NCBI GenBank assembly: GCA_030623125.1
Contig: JAUXMQ010000020.1
Coordinates: 1 to 9,887, forward strand
Source of the DNA: Acidimicrobiia bacterium
Lineage (GTDB): Bacteria > Actinomycetota > Acidimicrobiia > Spongiisociales > ZC4RG35
Direction: 5' to 3'
Length of the DNA: 9,887 nt
Shown here: one piece after another, positions 6,443-9,887 of the stretch
Position numbering within the stretch: the first letter of the stretch is position 1
How the letters are laid out: every line of letters begins with the position of its first letter
Made by a program: the position numbers and the translations under genes
The notes under the pieces: model-generated
Databases searched by the model: none
What the model was told of the DNA's origin: nothing
What the model saw: only the letters and a program-made list of their open reading frames with translations

Positions 6443-7756
6443 GTGAAGCTGACCACGAGGCTCCGCTTGCTCACTATCCTGGTTCTAGGCATTGCCGTGT
6501 TCGGGTGCACCAACCCCGAGACGAGTGGACCGGCTACGAGCGTGATCGCCGCTCCTTCCACGACGGTCCGCGAGACCACCACCACGACGACACCGTCGAC
6601 TACCACAACGGCCCGTAGTGTCTTCACCGTGCTCGGGAAGGTTGTTGACCCCTCCGGGGTCGTGGTGCCGGGAGCGACGGTGACCATTGGGCCAGCCGAC
6701 CTCACCACAGGATCTGACGGGACCTTCACTTTCGAGGCTACGGAGCCAGAGCCGTTTCTGGTTACCAAGAGGGGATGGACCGAAGCCATGGTGCCGTGGG
6801 ACCATGGGTCGGCCTTCTTTGTGGTGACGATCAACCCAAAGAAGGTGAGAGGGCTTCGAGTCGGTGCCGCTGCCGCCGGTGACGACGCTCACTTCGAGCG
6901 ATTGTTGAAGTTGGCAGACGACACCGCAGTGAATGCCTTTGTGTTCGACACCAAACAGGAGGGAGGGACGGTCGTGTACGACACCTCGGTGGGTGAGGCC
7001 CATGATATTGGGGCGGTGGATGTCTGGTACGACCCGGTCGCGAGACTGGCCGAGACACACGCTCGCGGTCTGTATGCGATAACGAGGATCGTCGTCTTCG
7101 AAGATGCCGTTCGTGTCAAAGCCCGTCCCGACGAGAAGCTCGCCGGGACCTGGATCGACCCGATGGTGGAGACGGCTCGTTATTACAACATCGATCTGGC
7201 CATCGAAGCCTGTGAGCTGGGGTTTGATGAGATCCAGTTCGACTATGTCAGGTTCCCCGCCGGACGGACCGCCCGGGTGAGCGGACAACTCTCACTCACC
7301 GAAGACGAACGCGTGGCGGCCATCGAGGGCTTTCTCGCCGAAGCAAGGAGTGTGTTGACACCGATGGGCTGCTCGACGAGCGCCGCCGTCTTCGCCATCG
7401 TCGTGTCGGTGTCCGATGATCAGGGTCTTGGTCAGAAACCGGAGGAACTGTCGGCGCAGTTGGACGCGCTGAGTCCGATGGTGTATCCGAGTCACTACTC
7501 CAACGGTTGGCTCGGTTTCGACGATCCCAACGATCACCCGTACGCGGTGACCGCCGACGCCATCGATGATGCACTCCCGAGGATGGCGCCCGGTGCCAGG
7601 CTGCGACCGTGGCTTCAGGCATTCTGGTGGACCAATAGCCAGATTCGAGCATCGATTCAGGCGGCGGAGGACAGGGGCGTAGGTTGGATACTGTGGAACG
7701 TGCGGAGCAACTTCGATCGCGCCGCCCTTCCCGCAGCGGACGAGGTCAGTGAGTAG
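6443..7756 (+). CDS. Lipoprotein with a putative glycoside hydrolase domain (DUF4015/GHL-type)
   Basis: This 437-residue protein appears to be a surface lipoprotein. The N-terminus (KLTTRLRLL, then a hydrophobic run) ends in an imperfect lipobox VFGC with C22 as lipidation site. A Thr/Ser/Pro linker (about 39-57, with TTTTTT) follows, then a beta-sandwich-like domain (about 61-130; GKVVDPSGVVVPGATVTIG) like the carboxypeptidase regulatory or Ig-like fold. The C-terminal domain (about 135-430) has the hallmarks of DUF4015 putative glycoside hydrolases: NAFVFDTK (164-171), the diagnostic FDEIQFDYVRFP (261-272) and LSPMVYPSHY (343-352), consistent with a TIM barrel. The Asp/Glu residues of FDEIQFDYVRFP are plausible catalytic groups. 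A role in cell-surface or exopolysaccharide turnover is inferred; the substrate is unknown. The GTG start at 6443 gives a proper signal peptide. The stop overlaps the earliest possible start of the next gene. Confidence 0.88.
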   Translation: MKLTTRLRLLTILVLGIAVFGCTNPETSGPATSVIAAPSTTVRETTTTTTPSTTTTARSVFTVLGKVVDPSGVVVPGATVTIGPADLTTGSDGTFTFEATEPEPFLVTKRGWTEAMVPWDHGSAFFVVTINPKKVRGLRVGAAAAGDDAHFERLLKLADDTAVNAFVFDTKQEGGTVVYDTSVGEAHDIGAVDVWYDPVARLAETHARGLYAITRIVVFEDAVRVKARPDEKLAGTWIDPMVETARYYNIDLAIEACELGFDEIQFDYVRFPAGRTARVSGQLSLTEDERVAAIEGFLAEARSVLTPMGCSTSAAVFAIVVSVSDDQGLGQKPEELSAQLDALSPMVYPSHYSNGWLGFDDPNDHPYAVTADAIDDALPRMAPGARLRPWLQAFWWTNSQIRASIQAAEDRGVGWILWNVRSNFDRAALPAADEVSE

Positions 7757-7761
7757 TGGTG

Positions 7762-8646
7762 ATGAAGATCGGCATTCAGCTACCTGAAGTGGAACGCGAC
7801 GTCGGTTGGCTCGAGTTCCGCGACATTGCCGTCACCGCCGAGAAGTGTGGCTTCGACTCGGTCTGGGTGGGCGACCATCTGATCTTCAGAGATGACGTCA
7901 CCGGTACTCGAGGCCCCTGGGAGGCATGGTCGATGTTGGCCGCGCTGGCCGAAGCCACCGAGAGAGTCGAGATGGGCCCCCTGGTCGCGGCGACATCCTT
8001 TCACTCGCCGGCGATGATTGCCAAGAAGGCATCGACTGTCGATGAGATCAGCGGAGGCCGGCTGATCCTCGGTTTGGGGGCGGGCTGGAATCAGGCCGAG
8101 TACAACGCATTCGGTTTCCCGTATGACAACCGCGTGTCCCGATTCGAAGAGGCCTTCACCGTCATTCGAACCTTGATAAGGGATGGCTCCATTGATTTCG
8201 AAGGCCGCTTCTACACACACCGGGAGATGGAACTTCTGCCCCGGGCAAGATCGGACATGAAACTGATGGTCGGGTCCAACGGGCCACGTATGCTTCGCAT
8301 CACCGCCCCACATATCGACATGTGGAACAGTTGGCACGTGTGGTTCGGGAACCGGGCTGAGGGTCTTCGACCGCTCGTCTCCGAGTTGGAGGCGGCGTGT
8401 GCCGAGGTTGGACGTGACCCGAGTGAGATCGAAAAGACGGCTGCAGTGTATGTGCAGCTGTCCCGTGGTGAGGGAAGGGTGGCCGGCAGCGAGGATCGGC
8501 CCGAGGCTGAGCCGATAGTGGGAGAGGAGGTTCCGGAGAGGTTCGCCGAGTTCGAGAGGGCTGGGATCCGCCATGTCCAGGTGGTTCTCGACCCCATCGA
8601 TGTTGCTGCAGTCGAGGAGCTTGCCCGCTTCCTCGGACGGGTCTGA
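7762..8646 (+). CDS. LLM-class F420/flavin-dependent oxidoreductase (Rv1855c-like)
   Basis: This 294-residue protein belongs to the bacterial luciferase-like (TIM-barrel) oxidoreductases, most likely the F420-using subgroup typical of actinobacteria. Seen: the MKIGIQLPE start; FDSVWVGDHL (31-40); LVAATSFHSP (74-83); an ISGGRLILGLGAGWNQAEY run (96-114, the classic nucleotide-cofactor-facing segment); the R-x-x-RFEEAF stretch (124-132); and a GSNGPRMLRI segment (171-180). All core motifs are present, so it should be active; the substrate is unknown. Three consecutive in-frame starts occur: GTG 7756, GTG 7759 and ATG 7762. ATG is chosen because the protein then begins as family members do; GTG 7756 overlaps the preceding TAG by one base and has GAGG 10 bases upstream, so it remains possible. 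Tight packing suggests translational coupling to the lipoprotein gene. Confidence 0.93.
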   Translation: MKIGIQLPEVERDVGWLEFRDIAVTAEKCGFDSVWVGDHLIFRDDVTGTRGPWEAWSMLAALAEATERVEMGPLVAATSFHSPAMIAKKASTVDEISGGRLILGLGAGWNQAEYNAFGFPYDNRVSRFEEAFTVIRTLIRDGSIDFEGRFYTHREMELLPRARSDMKLMVGSNGPRMLRITAPHIDMWNSWHVWFGNRAEGLRPLVSELEAACAEVGRDPSEIEKTAAVYVQLSRGEGRVAGSEDRPEAEPIVGEEVPERFAEFERAGIRHVQVVLDPIDVAAVEELARFLGRV

Positions 8647-8668
8647 TCGGTCCGCAGCGGCCGCCGGG

Positions 8669-8674
8669 TAGGGT
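8669..8674 (+). promoter_or_regulatory. Candidate -10 element for a leaderless PEBP transcript
   Basis: TAGGGT is 6 bases before the ATG at 8681. AGGG within it could act as a weak Shine-Dalgarno, so this is the most ambiguous of the five similar sites. It lies in the 34-base gap after the LLM gene; no clear -35 was seen. Confidence 0.35.
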
Positions 8675-8680
8675 CAGCGG

Positions 8681-9310
8681 ATGCGTCTCTCAACCAGCAG
8701 TTTCGAGGACGGTGGTGTTATCCCCTCCCGTTATGCCTTTGCCAAAGCCGACCCGGCCACACATATCGTTCTCTCGGACAATGTCAACCCGGCTTTGTCC
8801 TGGGAGGATGTGCCTGATGGAACGAAGTCATTTGCGCTGATCTGTCACGATCCCGACGTGCCCAGCGTGGGTGCCGATGTCAATCAGGAAGATCGTGAGG
8901 TACCGGCCGATTTGCCTCGTGTCGATTTCTTTCACTGGGTCGTCGTTGATTTGCCGGTTGACCTCCGCTCCATCGATGAGGCTGAGTTCGCCGATGGTGT
9001 CGTGGTCGGCGGCCGGCGAGCGCCAGAGGGCCCGCACGACTCCAGGCAGGGGTTGAATGACTTCACTGACTGGTTTGCCGAAGACGCCGAGATGAAGGGC
9101 AACTACTACGGGTACGACGGGCCCGCCCCACCATGGAACGACAGCATCGTTCATCATTATGTCTTCACGGTCTTCGCACTCAGCATGAGTTCGGTGCTGG
9201 TCTACGGAAACTTCACGGGCCATGACGTGAGAACGGCGATCAAAAGACGCACCCTGGGCAAGGCCAGCGTCACTGGCACCTACACCCAGAATCCGAGGCT
9301 TCTCGGTTGA
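8681..9310 (+). CDS. YbhB/YbcL family protein (PEBP / Raf kinase inhibitor-like)
   Basis: This 209-residue protein of the phosphatidylethanolamine-binding protein fold shows the family's ligand-pocket motifs: NPALSWEDVPDGTKSFAL (36-53), the DPD at 57-59, FFHWVVVDLP (83-92), GPAPPWND (147-154) and HHYVFTVFAL (158-167), with the family pattern GxxxPP...H-x-Y. It is longer than the ~160-180-residue bacterial average because of two insertions, about 62-80 (DVNQEDREVPADLPR) and about 115-143. There is no signal peptide, so it is cytoplasmic. The biochemical role in bacteria is poorly known; small-molecule or phosphate-containing ligand binding is suspected from the fold. The ATG at 8681 gives the expected N-terminus. 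It follows the LLM gene by 34 bases and is followed at 2 bases by a stem-loop. Confidence 0.94.
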   Translation: MRLSTSSFEDGGVIPSRYAFAKADPATHIVLSDNVNPALSWEDVPDGTKSFALICHDPDVPSVGADVNQEDREVPADLPRVDFFHWVVVDLPVDLRSIDEAEFADGVVVGGRRAPEGPHDSRQGLNDFTDWFAEDAEMKGNYYGYDGPAPPWNDSIVHHYVFTVFALSMSSVLVYGNFTGHDVRTAIKRRTLGKASVTGTYTQNPRLLG

Positions 9311-9311
9311 A

Positions 9312-9330
9312 GAGGTCTTGGGAAGATCTC
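9312..9330 (+). terminator. Stem-loop just after the PEBP stop (probable transcript end)
   Basis: GAGGTCTT (9312-9319) pairs with AAGATCTC (9323-9330) around a GGG loop: 8 pairs, one G-U on plus-strand RNA (9315/9327). It starts 2 bases after the TGA. No U tract follows, so termination is probable rather than shown. Confidence 0.45.
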
Positions 9331-9333
9331 AGT

Positions 9334-9344
9334 CGAACGGTTCG
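9334..9344. repeat. 11-base palindrome CGAAC-G-GTTCG
   Basis: A perfect 5-1-5 palindrome in the PEBP-lipoprotein gap. The one-base centre cannot form an RNA hairpin, so if functional it is more likely a DNA-binding site. Chance occurrence is possible at this length. Confidence 0.35.
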
Positions 9345-9382
9345 GTCCAGACAAGTGCCGTGCTTCAGCGAGACAGGGTACG

Positions 9383-9402
9383 TGTGTCGTCATTGCGACA
9401 CA
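9383..9402. repeat. Inverted repeat TGTGTCG-N6-CGACACA
   Basis: Two perfect 7-base arms separated by TCATTG lie about 30 bases upstream of the -10-like TAATCT of the last gene. The arms and spacing fit a dimeric repressor or activator operator; it could also form a hairpin in RNA. No regulator is encoded in the window. Confidence 0.45.
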
Positions 9403-9414
9403 GGAACGCGGAGT

Positions 9415-9425
9415 TGTTGGCAACA
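9415..9425. repeat. 11-base palindrome TGTTG-G-CAACA
   Basis: A perfect 5-1-5 palindrome placed where a -35 region would sit relative to TAATCT at 9431. It may be an operator for the lipoprotein gene. Short, so unproven. Confidence 0.35.
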
Positions 9426-9430
9426 CGCCT

Positions 9431-9436
9431 TAATCT
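9431..9436 (+). promoter_or_regulatory. Candidate -10 element for the last lipoprotein gene
   Basis: TAATCT lies 7 bases before GTG 9444, with no Shine-Dalgarno for that codon. No recognisable -35 exists, but the -35 position overlaps the TGTTGGCAACA palindrome, consistent with a regulated promoter. Confidence 0.45.
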
Positions 9437-9443
9437 GATCCAT

Positions 9444-9887
9444 GTGGTCGGACTAAGGCAGAGAGGTGCAGTGGTGGCGCTGGTCGCGGCGACGGCGCTG
9501 GTGGTCTCCGCCTGCGGCAACGGTTCGGTCGATCCCGCAGGCGCCGAGCTCAGCGAGGAGGCCGAGGCCTATCTGGAGGCAGTCGGCGAGATCTCCAGCG
9601 ACTTCGGAGATGTATTTGCCAGCATCGATGAGAGGATGAACCAGGTTTACGGGACACGCGAGGCTCTGCTGACCGCGATCGCCGATGCGGGGATACCGGG
9701 CGCCTCGCAGAGTGCGCTTGTCAGGGCCGACGCGTTGTCACCACCTGACGAGCTTCAGAGGGATCATCAGGCATGGATCGAGTATCGAATGGCGATTGTC
9801 GGTCTGGCCGATGATTTGACTGTCGCCCTGGAGAAACAAGACCTGCAAGAGGTACTAGGGGTGAATGATGCGATGCTACGGCGCGTC
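9444..9887 (+). CDS. Putative lipoprotein, helical, C-terminus cut by window edge
   Basis: The 148 visible residues run to the window end. From GTG 9444 the protein begins VVGLRQRGAVVALVAATAL, giving an n-region with two Arg, then a hydrophobic core and the lipobox VSAC with C24, a good lipoprotein signal. The mature part is acidic and mostly helical (SEEAEAYLEAVGEISSDF, then DERMNQVYGTREALLTAI), with ALSPPDELQRDHQAWIEYR at about 105-123, a helix-break motif. I do not recognise a named family; a surface helical-bundle lipoprotein is the most that can be said. An alternative GTG at 9471 has AGAGAGG 4 bases upstream but would leave a signal peptide too short and without basic residues, so 9444 is preferred. 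The preceding 133-base gap holds several palindromes. Confidence 0.72.
   Translation, partial: MVGLRQRGAVVALVAATALVVSACGNGSVDPAGAELSEEAEAYLEAVGEISSDFGDVFASIDERMNQVYGTREALLTAIADAGIPGASQSALVRADALSPPDELQRDHQAWIEYRMAIVGLADDLTVALEKQDLQEVLGVNDAMLRRV

Noticed and set aside
6435..6446. Three-codon ORF ATG GCG GGG TGA overlapping the lipoprotein start
   Set aside because: Could be an upstream ORF, but it has no Shine-Dalgarno and overlaps the -10-like element, so it is probably incidental.
6575..6615. ACC/ACG/ACA-rich tract
   Set aside because: Looks like a simple repeat but encodes the Thr-rich linker of the lipoprotein; codons vary, so it is not a tandem DNA repeat.
6485..7288. Minus-strand ORF of 267 codons opposite the glycoside hydrolase lipoprotein
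   Set aside because: Low-complexity His/Arg/Gly-rich translation without motifs; the plus-strand frame has a signal peptide and DUF4015 motifs.
8657..8664. GCGGCCGC palindrome in the LLM-PEBP gap
   Set aside because: An 8-base GC palindrome is common by chance here and has no loop to form a terminator.

Overview
The window looks like a chromosomal segment from a high-GC Gram-positive bacterium, probably Actinomycetota and perhaps an Acidimicrobiia-like lineage. The reasons are the GC-rich coding, frequent GTG starts, an Rv1855c-type F420-dependent oxidoreductase, a PepR-type M16 peptidase, and lipoproteins with a Thr-rich linker or lipobox. The phylum is an inference and the exact lineage is not resolved. 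Coding density is very high. No RNA gene, insertion sequence, CRISPR array or phage gene was seen, and no gene-free stretch exceeds 300 bases.

Left part (1-3801, minus strand): a three-gene run reads VWA protein, then AAA+ ATPase, then LOG-family nucleotide hydrolase (cut by the window edge). The first two overlap by 8 bases. They resemble the CobT/CobS pair of aerobic cobaltochelatase, but no CobN chelatase subunit or other cobalamin gene is present. The ATPase has non-canonical Walker A and Walker B residues, and the VWA protein carries an HExxH motif upstream of its MIDAS domain. This pair is the most unusual thing in the window.

Middle (3802-5919): a divergent intergenic region leads rightward to an M16 zinc peptidase. 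Its stop codon shares a CTAG palindrome with the stop of a convergent small secreted or membrane-anchored protein. Two strong stem-loops lie just past the peptidase stop, inside the opposing gene. Upstream of that gene is a multi-spanning membrane protein of unknown role.

Right part (5920-9887, plus strand): a small four-helix membrane protein, a lipoprotein with a putative glycoside hydrolase (DUF4015-like) domain, a flavin/F420-dependent LLM oxidoreductase, a YbhB/YbcL-type PEBP protein, and the start of another lipoprotein cut by the window edge. The first three are closely packed and may be co-transcribed. A palindrome-rich 133-base gap precedes the last gene.

Five of the ten starts (687 minus, 3885, 6443, 8681, 9444) have a TANNNT -10-like hexamer 6-7 bases upstream and little or no Shine-Dalgarno sequence. 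This suggests leaderless transcription, while other genes (1721 minus, 5974) have clear Shine-Dalgarno sites instead.
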